NCBI RefSeq assembly: GCF_020379485.1
Contig: NC_063449.1
Location: 36,825,473-36,889,472 of the forward strand
Reading direction: 5' to 3'
Origin: Brassica napus
Taxonomy: Eukaryota > Streptophyta > Magnoliopsida > Brassicales > Brassicaceae
Length of the DNA stretch: 64,000 bases
Shown piece after piece: positions 23,298 to 35,185 of the stretch. The position numbers and the translations under genes are program-made. The notes under the pieces are model-generated. The model made no database searches and had not been told where the DNA came from. It was given only the letters and a program-made list of their open reading frames with translations. How positions within the stretch are numbered: position 1 is the stretch's first letter; each line of letters opens with the position of its first letter.

Positions 23298-24567
23298 TTA
23301 GAGCACGTTCAACGCGGTCTCTTAAGCCCATATTTAGCGCTTAATACGCGACTAAAAGAAATGAAAAAAGACAAAACCCGAAGGCACGTCTAAATTAAGA
23401 GCGCGAAGATACGTATGTTAAGGGGCATGTGTTACACAATTATTGGTTTGGGCAACGGTGGAGACGCGCTTCGTTCCATCTTCTTTCTTTCTCTCTTTCG
23501 GTTTCTCTCATCTCGATGACGAGAAAGGCGATTCCTCTGCTGTCGGTGTCTCTTTTCTCGTCGACTCTTCGGTGACGTCTCCTCTCGTCGAGGAAGGAAA
23601 AAGGCGACGTCTCTATCGCTGGCTCTGCTCGACGAAGGATGACGACGATTTCTCCCCCTCTTTGACTCAGTGGCTCTCCTCGGCGATACGGAAATGTCTC
23701 TCTCGAAACGAAGGAAAACGACGATCTGTCTATTGGCGGTTCTCGGAGACGCAGATAAACGCCGCCGAGTGTTGTTCATGGGAATCAAAAGGTAAAAATC
23801 TGTTCATTTGATTCTGTCTTTTCGTCTTTCACTTATGCATGTCTTAATCTTTGTTATGGTTGTTGATTTGTTTTTTAATTTGTTTCTGTGTTTTAGTGGG
23901 AACATGGATGGATCAAGACACTCGGGGTGGCTCTCTGAGACGAAAATAAACGGTGTATGTTGCTCAGGCGTATGAAACGGTAAAACTTTGTCCATTTCTT
24001 TATGTCATTGAGTCTTCCAATTATCCATGAATTAATTGTTCTTTCATTTGCTAATTTATTTTTTCATTTCTTTCTGTCTTTGAGTCGGGAGATGGATGGA
24101 TGAAGACGCATGATCCAGGTTCGCCAGACCAAAGGCGTACGCTTGTTGATAGAGGTAAACATTTATCTTTGCTCTGTCCAATAGAGTAAAGCATTGTCTT
24201 GTTTGAAATGAATTGAATCCTCAATAATTAATGCTTTGCTTAGTGTTGGGTTTGCGTTGTGTTTAGGTAATAAATTGATGGTGTGTTTTGATATGGTGTA
24301 GTATCTGCCCGAATGTGTTTGATTATGGTTTTGTTTTGTTAATGAATTGATAGATATAGATGGTGTAGTGTGATGAATGTGTTAGGAATATGTCAACTCG
24401 GTTTGATAGATATAGATGGTGGTTGTGATCAATGCGTTTATCATTCTCTTTCTTCTATTTTAAACTGTTTCATTCTCCTCTTTCTTGAATGCAATTAACT
24501 TCTTGTTCTTCTCTTCTCACTTCGCCGCCTCTGTTTTTTTAGCTTCTCTCTTCTTTGATCTTCGGAA

Positions 24568-25350
24568 ATGGATCAAAGTATTTCCTTTAGCTACAATCCA
24601 TTTACGCAGTCATCAAACTTTGTTGGATTACTTAATAGTCAACAAAGTATTTCCTTTGGTAACTATGAAGATAGTTCACTATCTTCATCTCAAGTTCCTA
24701 CTCTAGTCACATATGATGTTGGTGAGCGTCATGAACGAAGGAAGTGGACACCCAATGATGATGTTCTGCTGATCATCTCGTGGCTCAACACGAGCAAAGA
24801 TCCAGTTGTTGGCAACGAGCAAAGGTCAGGCTCATTCTGGACGAGAATTGCAGCCTACTATGCCGCTAGTCTGAAGGCTGCTGGCTCCGAAGAGAGAGAG
24901 CCTGGTCACTGTAAGCAACGCTGGCACAAGATCAATGACTTGGTCTGCAAATTCTGTGGATTGTATGAAGCTGCTACAAGAGAGAAAACTAGCGGCTGCA
25001 ATGAGAATGATGTGCTGAAAAGAGCTCATGAAATATTCTACAACAACGAGGGAAACTCTAAGAAGAGGAAGGCTGGTGATGGTGCAGATTCATCAAGCTC
25101 CCAAGCTATTGAACCAAAGCGTCCCGCGGGTGTTAAGGCAGAAAAGGCCTGTGGGAAGAAGACTATGGTAGAGTAGAAAGCGCTGAAAGAGTTTGAGAGT
25201 ATGTGGTCCATTAAACAGCAGGACTTGGCAGCCAAGGAAAGGTTGTCGAAGATGAATCTACTTGACTCTCTTATTGCAAAAAAAAAGCCTCTAGCCGACT
25301 ATGAAGAACCCCTAAACAAGAAGCTCATCAGTGAATTAATGTTTAATTAG
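24568..25350 (+). pseudogene. PIF/Harbinger ORF1 (Myb/SANT-like DNA-binding protein), one in-frame stop
   Basis: The open frame from ATG at 24568 runs 202 codons to TAG at 25174-25176, then stays open in the same frame for 57 more codons to TAG at 25348-25350. The trihelix-like block is R-R-K-W-T-P-N-D-D-V-L-L-I-I-S-W-L-N, then F-W-T-R-I-A-A-Y-Y and H-C-K-Q-R-W-H-K-I-N. The part after the first stop (L-K-E-F-E-S-M-W-S-I-K-Q-Q-D-L-A) matches the usual C-terminal helix of this family, so the stop is a lesion in an otherwise complete gene. ORF1 proteins bind TIRs and partner with the transposase in the nucleus. Confidence 0.85.
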
Positions 25351-25912
25351 TTTAAGAATTTTAAATTTTAATTAGCGTAAGTGTGGTTTAACTCTCTGTT
25401 TGCTTAATGTTTAACTCTCTTGTTAGAAATGTTTAATGCTTCTTGTTCTTGTTAGAAATGCTTCTTGTTCTTGTTTGAAATGTTTAATGTTCTTGTTCTT
25501 GTTAGAAATGCTTCTTGTTCGAGTATTGATGATTAGTTTAACTCTCTGTTTCAGGTCAAGACAGTGTGAAATAGTGGAGCATTGGGAGTGGAAGTATCAC
25601 GGAGTGTCTATGGTCTTGGAGTCTTGTGTCACGAGTCTTGGTATCTTGTATCAGTCTTGTGTTGGTTGCTTGTGTCAAGGAGTGTTGTATCAGACTTTGT
25701 GTTGGTTGTAGTTTAACTCTCAGCCTTGGAGTATTGTGTTGTAGTACTTGTGTCACGGTCTTGTATCAGACTTTGGTTCTCTATATTAAGTAATGTTGCG
25801 TTGAAGTTTTATTCACAAAAAAATAAACCAACTCATATTATCTCATTCTCACTTCCAAAAAAAAAATAAACCAACTCGTATTCTCTCATTCTCACCAAAA
25901 CAATTATCAAAA

Positions 25913-27241
25913 TTGGCATCTTCTTCTCATAACACATTTAATGGATCAACTGATGATACTTTTGATCAATATTTTGATCAACATTTTGATCAACATTTTA
26001 ATCAAACGTTCGAGAATTTTTCCATTGATTATGGTGATCAAGAAAAAGACAGCAAAAAAAAAGAAAAAAAGAATTTATATCGAAAGGAATCGTGAAGAAG
26101 GTGATGTGCGTTTATGGAATGATTATTTCAGCGAAACCCCAACATATCCTCAAAATCTATTCCGACGACGCTTTCGAATGAACAAGCGATTGTTCATGCG
26201 TATTGTTAATCGACTCTCCAATGAAGTTCAATTCTTTCAACAAAAGAGAGATGCTCTCGGCATGCATAGTCTCTCTCGACATCAAAAGAGTACAACAGCC
26301 ATTAATGTCTTGGCATATGGTAATGCGGCTGATGCGGTCGACGAATACCTTCGACTCGGTGCATCTACTACTCTGTCATGTTTGAAAAATTTTATGGGCG
26401 GAATAATTTCTTTATTCGGTGAAGAGTACCTAAGAAGACCAACACATGCTGATCTTCAACGTCTACTTGATATTGGTGAGTATCGTGGATTTTCCGGGAT
26501 GATAGGAATCATCGATTGTATGCATTGGGAGTGGAAGAATTGTCTCACCGCTTGGAAAGGGCAATATTCTCGGGGTACTGGTAAACCAACAATCGTTTTA
26601 GAGGCAGTTGCTTCATATGATCTCTGGATATGACATGCGTTTTTTAACCTCCAGGTACCTTAAATGATATCAATGTTCTTGATCGTTCACCTATTTTTGA
26701 TGACATAATAAATGGTCAAGCTCCGCAAGTCACATACTCTGTCAATGGAAGAGAGCATCATTTGGCTTATTATCTCACCGATGGTATTTATCCGGAATGA
26801 GCAACTTTTATCCAATCAATTCCATTACCACAAGGCCCGAAAGCAGTTTTATTTGCTCAACGTCAAGAATCTGTCCGAAAAGATGTCAAGCGTACTTTTG
26901 GAGTCCTGCAAGCTCGCTTTGCCATTGTTAAAAATCTAACATTTTTTTGGGATAAAGTCAAAATTGGGAAGATTATGAGAGCTTGTATCATACTTCATAA
27001 TATGATAGTAGAAGACAAACGAGATGGATATACTCAATTTGACGTTTCAGAGTTCCAAGAAGCAGAAGACAACGAAAGTTCACATGTCGATCTCACGTAT
27101 TCTACATATATCTCTACAAATATCGCCAATATGATGGATGCTCGAAGTAGAATTCGTGATAGACAAATGCATCAACAACTGAAAAATGATTTGGTTGAAC
27201 ATATACGGCAAAAATTTGGACATGATCAAGACAACAACTGA
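25913..27241 (+). pseudogene. PIF/Harbinger DDE transposase, inactivated
   Basis: The usual start (M-A-S-S-S-H-N-T-F) is preserved, but the initiation codon reads TTG at 25913. The frame shifts in the lysine run near 26045-26070. It then gives the conserved body: R-R-R-F-R-M-N-K, G-I-I-D-C-M-H-W-E-W (first catalytic Asp) and N-D-I-N-V-L-D-R-S-P (second Asp). Conserved tryptophan codons have become TGA at 26631-26633 and 26798-26800, and a one-base deletion lies near 26645. The position of the catalytic glutamate (V-E-R-x-F-G in relatives) is V-K-R-T-F-G here, with AAG at 26888-26890. The C terminus (M-R-A-C-I-I-L-H-N-M-I-V-E-D to the TGA at 27241) is intact. The protein cannot be active. Confidence 0.9.
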
Positions 27242-27655
27242 GGTGTGATGCTTCTTTCAAATTATTCTCGTTTATTATACTAATCTTTGTTTCATGTTTT
27301 TATTTAAAAATCAATGTTTAAAATGTTATCTTTACTATGTTTTATTTAAGAAATAAAATTTTTTATAAAAAAAGTTTATTAGTTTTTTATTTCTAAGAAC
27401 CCTTAATTAAGAAACTAGCATTGGAGCACATTAAATGTTACCGTCTCTTAACTAACTCTCTTAGTCCACAATTACTATTAAAAATTAGTTAAACTACCCT
27501 TAATGGGTGTTTGGTTTGAACATGCTCTTAGAGTTTTCGCTAAAATATTATTATTCATCACGTTGTAATCCAGTTAGTATCTCCCTTCATAACTTATGCT
27601 ACAAAATTTAAAATCAAGACAAATAAACTTTTCTGAATTAATTGGGCATAGAGAC

Positions 27656-28232
27656 TAGGTTTAGGACAGATCCGAATATCCAGGAAATTTAGGGTATCCA
27701 GATCCAGATCCGGATTAGTCGGATCCAGATCCGAATCCGTCGGATCCGTGAATTTAATATCCGAATCCGGATTTGTGGTTTCCGGATATATGGATTTCGG
27801 ATATCCGTCTCGATATTCTATTACCCGCGGATATCCGGATTAGGATACGTAAAAATAATTAAAAATAATAATTTTTTAAAACTAATTTTTTAATATAATA
27901 GATAAATTAAATATGTATAACTATATTTATATATGTCTATACTATTGTAAAAACTAAAATATAAGATTATAAGATTAATTCATGTATAGATATTAATATA
28001 TCAAATATAAAAATTATTGAAATTTAAAAATTTAAAATGTTTTAAAAATACGGATTCGGATCCAGATATCCAGACCTAAAATTAAAATATTTGGATCTGG
28101 ATTCGGTTTGGACGGATCCAAAATTTTACTATCCGGAATCGGATCCAGGCATCCCGGATATCCTATTTTCGGAGCGGATCCAGAGCGGATCTCGGATCAA
28201 ATCCGAATCTCAGATAATAAATTCCCGGCCTG
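27656..28232. mobile_element. Degenerate hAT-like element with GATCCGGAT repeats
   Basis: Both flanks are packed with ATCCGGAT and GGATCC motifs around an AT-rich core, the same plan as the hAT element at 8463-9188. The ends TAGGTTTAGGAC and CCCGGCCTG fit degraded hAT termini. No exact 8-bp duplication was found, only GAGACT near both sides, so the boundaries are approximate. Confidence 0.5.
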
Positions 28233-28495
28233 AGACTTCATTTTAGCACATGGTGGTACTCAGATAAAGTCATATAAAAACAAAGAAAATAGGTGAGACT
28301 TTAAACTTAAAGTAGATGTTTTCTTATTTGACCATAAAGTTCAGTCGGCAGAGGAATAAATAAATATTGGGATAATAATCTCAGGTTCAGAATGGTTGCA
28401 GATTTGTACAGTCCATATGCAGATTAACAGAGCACGTCCTATGCTCTAAACCATAATATTTATTACATCAATTATTTTTTGAAAAATCTTGCATC

Positions 28496-28746
28496 TAATA
28501 TGAATCATGAAGTGGATGGTCCATAACATAGACCATACAAGATTAGAGTCGATTGGAGGTTTACATCCAACCACATGGAAGACCCATTCAACCTTAGTCT
28601 TTATGAGTTTGACCATGTCATTATGTAGAGTATCTTTGTAATCAATTCTCCATTTGACTCCACCTTGTATGAACCACTATATATAGTGGTGTAAACAATA
28701 AGAAATACACAACACATTCTCACAAACCTTCTCTCAAATCTTAACA
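28496..28746 (+). repeat. 5' LTR of copia element 1
   Basis: The LTR runs from TAATATGAATC to CTTAACA. It differs from the 3' LTR at roughly nine positions plus a small indel, including the first bases (TA versus TG), so the insertion is older than copia element 2. A TATA box (CACTATATATAG) is conserved in both LTRs. Confidence 0.9.
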
Positions 28747-29981
28747 CGTTATCAGCACGAAGCTCTCTCCACCTGAGCAAGCTCTCCGCCGGCGACCTCC
28801 TCTCCTCCGGCCAGCCCCACGCCGGCCACTTCTCCACCTCTCTCCACTATCCGCGGATCATCTTCCTCTCTCTCTTAAGGTGGTCCATTCAGAATCCTTG
28901 TGGTGAAAAAGTAAAATAATCTAACCCTAAAATCTAAGAACACCACATATCTGAATTTTGATTATAAAGATCTATATAAATCTGAATTTTATATGAATCC
29001 TAAAACTTATAAAACAATAGAAATCTATAGATATTATAAAAGATAAAAATCTGTAGATCTAAAATCATCTCAAATATTAATCTTGAATCCATGATCTATA
29101 TGAATCATGATTCTAAGAACCTTTTGAATCATAAACAAAATTATTGAAAGATTGCAAATCCCCTTAGCTAAAAGCCATTCATAAAATCGGCTGCTCCTCT
29201 CTCCTTTTGTCATCCATGTTTCCGGATTTGATGAAAGATTTAAAAAAAAAAAAAAAAACCCATGATTCAATCCTTTGATTGACCTAATTACCAGATGTGA
29301 AATCATGAATGTATAATCTGGCCTAATAAAAAACCCCATCAAAATCCTCAATCCAAACTGATGTGATGTTTGCCAAATAAAATCGGCCATTACACACATC
29401 AAACTTTTTCTCTTGCTTGGTTTCACAACCAGCAAAATCCAATATCCAAAATTCAAAAAAAAACTAAAAATAATAATAATAAATAAATAAAACAATCATG
29501 ATCACCCTAAAGCCAAAATCGTTTTTGATCATTTGTGATCAGTCAAAATCAGAATAAATGAAATATTAAAACCCATAAATGAAAATCTTTGACCATTGAT
29601 GTCTGATTTTGAAAACTGAAATTTTTTTTGAAAAACTTTTATGATTGTTTAAATGAAAATCTTTGACCATTGATGTCTGATTTTGAAAACTGAAATTTTT
29701 TTTTGAAAAACTTTTATTATTGTTTAAATGAAAATCTTTGACTAAAGTAAATATTTATTTCAAATATTATAAACTATAATCAAGTTTTTAAAATTAGTAT
29801 ATCATATAATAAATTTTAAATACTTGTTTTGAAAACATTTGATTATAAAGTTATCATTTGATCACATAGTTATTATTAAAACCAACCTTGAAATCGATTT
29901 TTATGATTTAATTTTATTAGTGATGATTGAAAAATATAAAAACATTTCATACATTCAAAAACCCCATTGATCATCTTATTA

Positions 29982-32900
29982 TGAATCCTTATCCCTTTAT
30001 GGATTATTTGATTCGGATGTCGAAAATCAACAATCTTGAGTATGTTACCCTCAATCTCTCCGGAGACAATTACCTTTAATAGGCACTTGACACCAAGATC
30101 ATCTTGAAATCCAAAAACCTTGGTGCTTGTATCACTGATGGCAATGAGTCATCTGAGAAGGATAGATACAGCGCGATCTTAATCATACGCCATCACCTTG
30201 CTGAAAGTCTCAAAGACCAATACCTCACTGTTGAGAATCCTCTGGAACTTTGGACAGAACTGAAATCAAGATATGATCACCAGAGGACAGTGCTCTTACC
30301 AAAGGCCCTATATGATTGGAGGAACCTAAGGATCCAAGACTTTAAGTCTGTGGATGAGTATAACTGGGCTCTATTCAAGATAGTCTCAAAGTTGAAACTG
30401 TGTGGAGCGACTATCACTGATGCTGACATGTTAGAGAAGACATTCTCTACATTCCACACAAGCAATGTTTTACTTCAGCAATAATACCGAGAAAAGGGTT
30501 TCTCCACCTATGCAAATTTGATCTCTTGTTTGTTGCTGGCTGAGCAAAACAATGAGTTACTCATGAGGAATAGTGTGATGAGGCCTCTTGGTGCTAAGGC
30601 ATTACCTGAGGCACATGCGGCCATAGAGCCAAAAGATGAGTCTCCAAAGAAAGAGTCAAACCATGGCCGTATGAGAGGCCGTGGAAGATGGCAAGGTCGT
30701 AACTGTGGGTTTCAACCACGTGAACATTGGTTTCAACCACGTGACCGTGGGTTTCAACCACGTGAACACCTTGGTCGTAGCCGAGGCCGAGGATATGGCC
30801 GAGGTAATGGCCTAGGGTATCAACCTAGCCGTGGGTATAAGTCCGACTTCAAAACCCATGGCTCGACCAAATCTTCTTGCCATCGGTGTGGGATGACCAA
30901 TCATTGGGCCAACCGATGCAAAACTCTCAGTCATCTTGTTAAACTCTACCAGGAGAGCATAAAGGGAAAGAACCCTGTGGCCCATTGGGTCCATCATGAT
31001 GATGATAATGATCTCGACCATGAGTATGTTCAAGCCCATGACAATGATGATCAGACTGAATTTGAGACTTCAGATATCCTTAAAGAGGCCAATTAAGATT
31101 TCGACATCATGTTGCTTTTGTCTTTGCATTTCCCTTTGGCTTTATGTTTTTGTTCTACTACTTTGAAATAAAGTCTATCTATGAAATAAATTTGATTTTA
31201 TATATCCAGTTAAACTTCCTAAGAACATTTAAACAAAGCCAAATAAAACATTCTTATACTTAAGAAATGTCTAAGATGATGATCCTTGTCTATTTTTCAG
31301 AAATGAAAGAAGACAAGAACATGCTAGTGGTGGATAGTGAATCAAGCCACACTATATTAAAAGACAAAAGATATTTTGTTAACCTCACCCTAATAAGTGC
31401 CAATATCAATACTATAGCAGGCACAGCCAGTCTTATTGAAGGCCATGGCCAGACCCACTTAATGATGCCTAATGGCACGCATCTAGAAATTTCTGATGCA
31501 TTATATTCTCCTAAATCAAAAAGAAATTTGTTAAGTTTCAAAGACATTCGTATGAATGGTCTACATGTTGAAACTAAGGGCGAGTGAAAGAAAGAATTCC
31601 TTTTGATTTATGAAAATGCCCAAAGCAATAAGAAAGTCCTAGAGACTATCCCTGCTATATCTATGGGCCTTTATTGTGCCCATATAAACTTCGAGGTTAG
31701 TGTCACAATGACTAAAGAGTTCAGAGAAGCCTTTAACCAATGGCACGACAGGCTCGGCCATCCTGGTTCGGTTATGATGCGTAAAATACTCTTGAACTCA
31801 ACTAGCCATTCCTTGAAAGATAAGAAAATTCTCCCTAAGAGCTTCCGATGTGTTCCATGCTCACCAGGGAAATTAATAATAAGGCCATCACCTGTAAAGG
31901 TGATTAAGGAAACATTAAACTTTCTGGAAAGGATTCAAGGCGATATATGTGGACCAATACAACCACCTTGTGAGACATTTTGATATTTTATGGTCCTCAT
32001 TGATGCATCGACCAGATGGTCGCATGTTTGTTTATTATCCACTAGAAACCTGGCATTTGCTAGATTACTGGCCCAGATCATAAGACTGAGAGCCTACTTT
32101 CCAGATTTTCCACTTAAAACTATTCGTCTTGACAAATGCTAATGAATTCAATTCCCAAGCTTTTAATGATTACTGTATGTCCATGGGGGTAAGTGTGGAA
32201 CACTCTGTGGCACATGTACATACACAGAATGGATTGACCGAATCCTTCATTAAAAGAATCCAACTCATAGCTCGACCATTACTCATGAGGTCGAAGCTTC
32301 CAGTATCAGCTTGGGGACATGCGGTATTACATGCTGCTGAATTGATACGCATAAGGCCATCTAGTGAACACAAATATTCTCCATCCCAATTACTCTCGGG
32401 TCATGAGCCAGACGTGTCCCATATCAAAACATTTAGATGTTCTGTGTATGTTCCTATTGCACCACCACAGAGAACAAAAATGGGACCTCAAATGAGGATG
32501 AGAATATATGTTTTTTGACTCTCCCACCATTATTAAATATCTTGAGCCAACAACAGGAGATTTGTTTAAGGCCAGATATGCAGATTGTCATTTTGATGAA
32601 TCGGTATACCCAACATTAGGGAGAGAGAATAACAAGCTGGGCAAAGCAATAAAATGGAATCAAACATCCCTATCATGGCAAAATCCTCGGACTCAATCAT
32701 GTGATTTAGAGGTCCAGAAAATAATTCATTTGCAAAAGCTAGCTAATCAATTGCCTGATTCCTTTGCTGACCCAAAAAGAGTGACTAAGTCCTATATACC
32801 AGCTTGTAATGCACCAATAAGTATTGATGTCCATGATGGACACAATCAAGTGGCTACAGAGTCCAAAGCACGTCTCAAACGTGGTAGACCAATTGGTTCC

Positions 32901-34769
32901 AAAGATAAAGGACCTCGGAAATTAAAGAAAGGTGCAAAAGAAACTGAGGTAATAGATTGTCCAGACAAGGCCGAAATGGCCATGCCTAAGGTACCAACCA
33001 ATGAGACTCGGGACGCCGAGCCTTATGGTACTGAAGGTGCTAATGATGAGATCTCAATTAATTATCTTATGTCTGGGACAAGATGGAACCGAAAAGATGT
33101 CGACATCGATTATATATTTGCTTATAAAGTAGCCCTTGATATGATGGACTTAAATGAGGATCATGAATCCACGTCTATTCTAGAGTGCACTCAAAGATCT
33201 GATTGGCTCAAATGGAAAGAAGTCATAAACGTGGAGTTAGAATCATTAAAGAAAAGGAATGTCTTTGGATCGATTATCCTGACGCCTTCTAACATTAATC
33301 CAGTGGGATATAAGTGGGTATTTGTGAGGAAGAGAAATGAACATGTTGAAACTGTAAGATACAAAGCACGGCTTGTAGCACAAGGGTTCTCACAAATACC
33401 AGGCATCGATTATGAGGAGACACACTCCCCTGTGGTGGATGTAACTACATTTCGCTTTTTAATAAGTCTGGCCATCAAAGAAAATTTGGATATGCGGTTG
33501 ATGGATGTTGTAACCGCATACCTTTATTGTCCACTGGATAATGAAATATATGAGATTACCAGAGGGTATTGAGCTTAAAGCTAACAAAGGTTCTCGAGAA
33601 GAACAGTGCATAAGGCTGAACAAATCCTTATATGGACTTAAGCAAAGTGGTCGAATGTGGTATAATCGTTTAAGCGAATACCTTGCCAAAGTAGGCTATA
33701 AGAACGACCTATCAGTCCATGTATCGTTATAAAGAAGTTTGCAAACAATGGATTTGTTATCATAGCAGTGTATGTTGATGATTTGAACATCATTGGAACC
33801 TCTGGGGAAATCGCCCAAACAGTTGAATATCTCAAGAAAGAGTTTGAAATGAAAGACTTAGGTAAAACCAAAGTCTGTTTGGGGTTGCAACTTGAGTACA
33901 TGAAAGGAGAAATCCTTGTGCATCAAATGGCATATACTGAAAAAGTACTCAAGAGATTTTATATGGACCAGGCTCACCCATTGACCAGCCCAATGGTCGT
34001 GAGGTCCCTTGATTTGGACATGGACCCATTCGGTCCTAAGAAGGACGATGAGGATGTCCTGGGTCCAGAAGTGCCATACCTCAGTGCCATAAGAGCATTA
34101 ATGTATTTGGCTAGCCACACTAGACCATATATATGTTTTGCCGTAAACCTCCTATCAAGATTTAGTTCTTGTCCGACCCAAAGGCACTGGAACGAAATTA
34201 AACATATCCTACGTTACCTACAAGGAACTAAGGATTTGGGTCTATTTTATACCAATGAAACAAAAGATGGTTTGGTAGGCTTTGCAGATGCAGGCTACTT
34301 ATCTGATCCACACCATGGTTGGTCCCAAACTAGTTATTTGTTCACTCATGGTGGTACTGCTATATCATGGCGTTCCATGAAACAAACTATAACAGCCACT
34401 TCATCTAATCACTCAGAAATTCTTGCCATGCATGAGGCAAGTCGTGAGTGTGTATGGTTGAGGTCTATGACCCAACACATCCGATCAGATAGTGGAATGG
34501 TCAAGGACAATGGTCCGACCATCATATATGAAGATAATGCTGCTTGCATTGCTCAACTCAAAGACGGGTATATCAAAAGTGACCGAACCAAACATATTCT
34601 ACCCAAGTTCTTTTTTACTCATGAGTTGCAGAAAGCTGGAGAGGTCAACGTCCTTCAGATCCGGTCTAGTGAGAACTCAGCCGACCTCTTCACCAAGTCA
34701 TTGCCCACCAGCACATTCAGGAAGCTCACGCAGCAGATTGGCATGCGAAGACTCAAGGACCTTCGGTGA
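29982..34769 (+). pseudogene. Copia gag-pol polyprotein, multiply interrupted
   Basis: Gag begins near 29982. It has two adjacent stops at about 30079 where relatives read Gln-Trp, then continues 30104-30484 and 30518-31096 with an arginine/glycine-rich repeat and a zinc knuckle C-H-R-C-G-M-T-N-H-W-A-N-R-C. The protease site reads V-V-D-S-E-S-S-H (31336) where D-S-G is expected, so it should be inactive. The integrase zinc motif (W-H-D-R-L-G-H and C-V-P-C) spans 31740-31870. The RT spans 32508-33900 with Y-V-D-D at 33768. The last 333 codons (33768-34769), including the RNase H end (I-Y-E-D-N-A-A-C), are open. At least five frame breaks make it non-functional. Confidence 0.88.
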
Positions 34770-34923
34770 TGTCCAAATCAGGGGGAGTAATGTGTGTTGT
34801 ACTCTTTTTCCTTTCTCTGGTTTCCCTTTTACCACATTGGGTTTTGGGTTTTCCGGGAGAGGTTTTAATGAGGCAATATTAGCATGTTACAAGTCCTATA
34901 TGGTTATGGCATCCAAGGGGGAG

Positions 34924-35180
34924 TGTTATGATTCATGAAGTGGATGGTCCATAACCTAGACCATACAAGTTCAAGACTAGAGTCCATTGGAGGTTTACAT
35001 CCAGCCACATGGAAGACCCATTCAACCTTAGTCTTTATGAGTTTGACCATGTCATTATGTAGAGTATCTTTGTAATCAATTCTCCTTTTGACTCCACCTT
35101 GTATGAACCACTATATATAGTGGTGTAAGAAATAAGAAATACACAACACATTCTCACAAACCTTCTCTCAAATCTTAACA
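34924..35180 (+). repeat. 3' LTR of copia element 1
   Basis: The LTR starts TGTTATGATTC directly after the purine tract and ends CTTAACA, followed by the GCATC duplication. Confidence 0.9.
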
Positions 35181-35185
35181 GCATC

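Larger units (their letters stand above)
23301..27527 (+). mobile_element. Full-length PIF/Harbinger transposon with both genes (decayed)
   Basis: The 4227-bp element starts GAGCACGTTCAACGCGG and, from the right end, GAGCATGTTCAAACC, with TTA at 23298-23300 and 27528-27530. It carries the two genes of an autonomous PIF/Harbinger element in one orientation: a Myb-like ORF1 (24568-25350) and a DDE transposase (25913-27241). Both are interrupted by stops. The 1.2-kb leader and the 25420-25790 spacer are simple-sequence rich (repeats of CTTGTTCTTGTTAGAAATG). Confidence 0.92.
28496..35180 (+). mobile_element. Ty1/copia LTR retrotransposon (first copy, degenerate)
   Basis: The 6685-bp element has LTRs at 28496-28746 and 34924-35180 and a 5-bp duplication GCATC at 28491-28495 and 35181-35185. 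A purine tract (CCAAGGGGGAG) precedes the 3' LTR. A primer-binding-like sequence (TTATCAGCACG) follows the 5' LTR. The order gag, protease, integrase, reverse transcriptase, RNase H is that of copia elements. About 1.2 kb of AT-rich leader precedes gag and holds a 77-bp tandem duplication (29578-29731). Confidence 0.93.

Noticed and set aside
23432..23811. Long open frames on both strands, arginine- and serine-rich
   Set aside because: They lie in the GC-rich leader of the Harbinger element, have opposing frames of equal length and no recognisable motif. They are more likely leader sequence than a third gene.
27648..28240. 8-bp target duplication for the GATCCGGAT-rich element
   Set aside because: Only GAGACT recurs near the two ends, and it cannot be aligned to both termini consistently, so no duplication is claimed.
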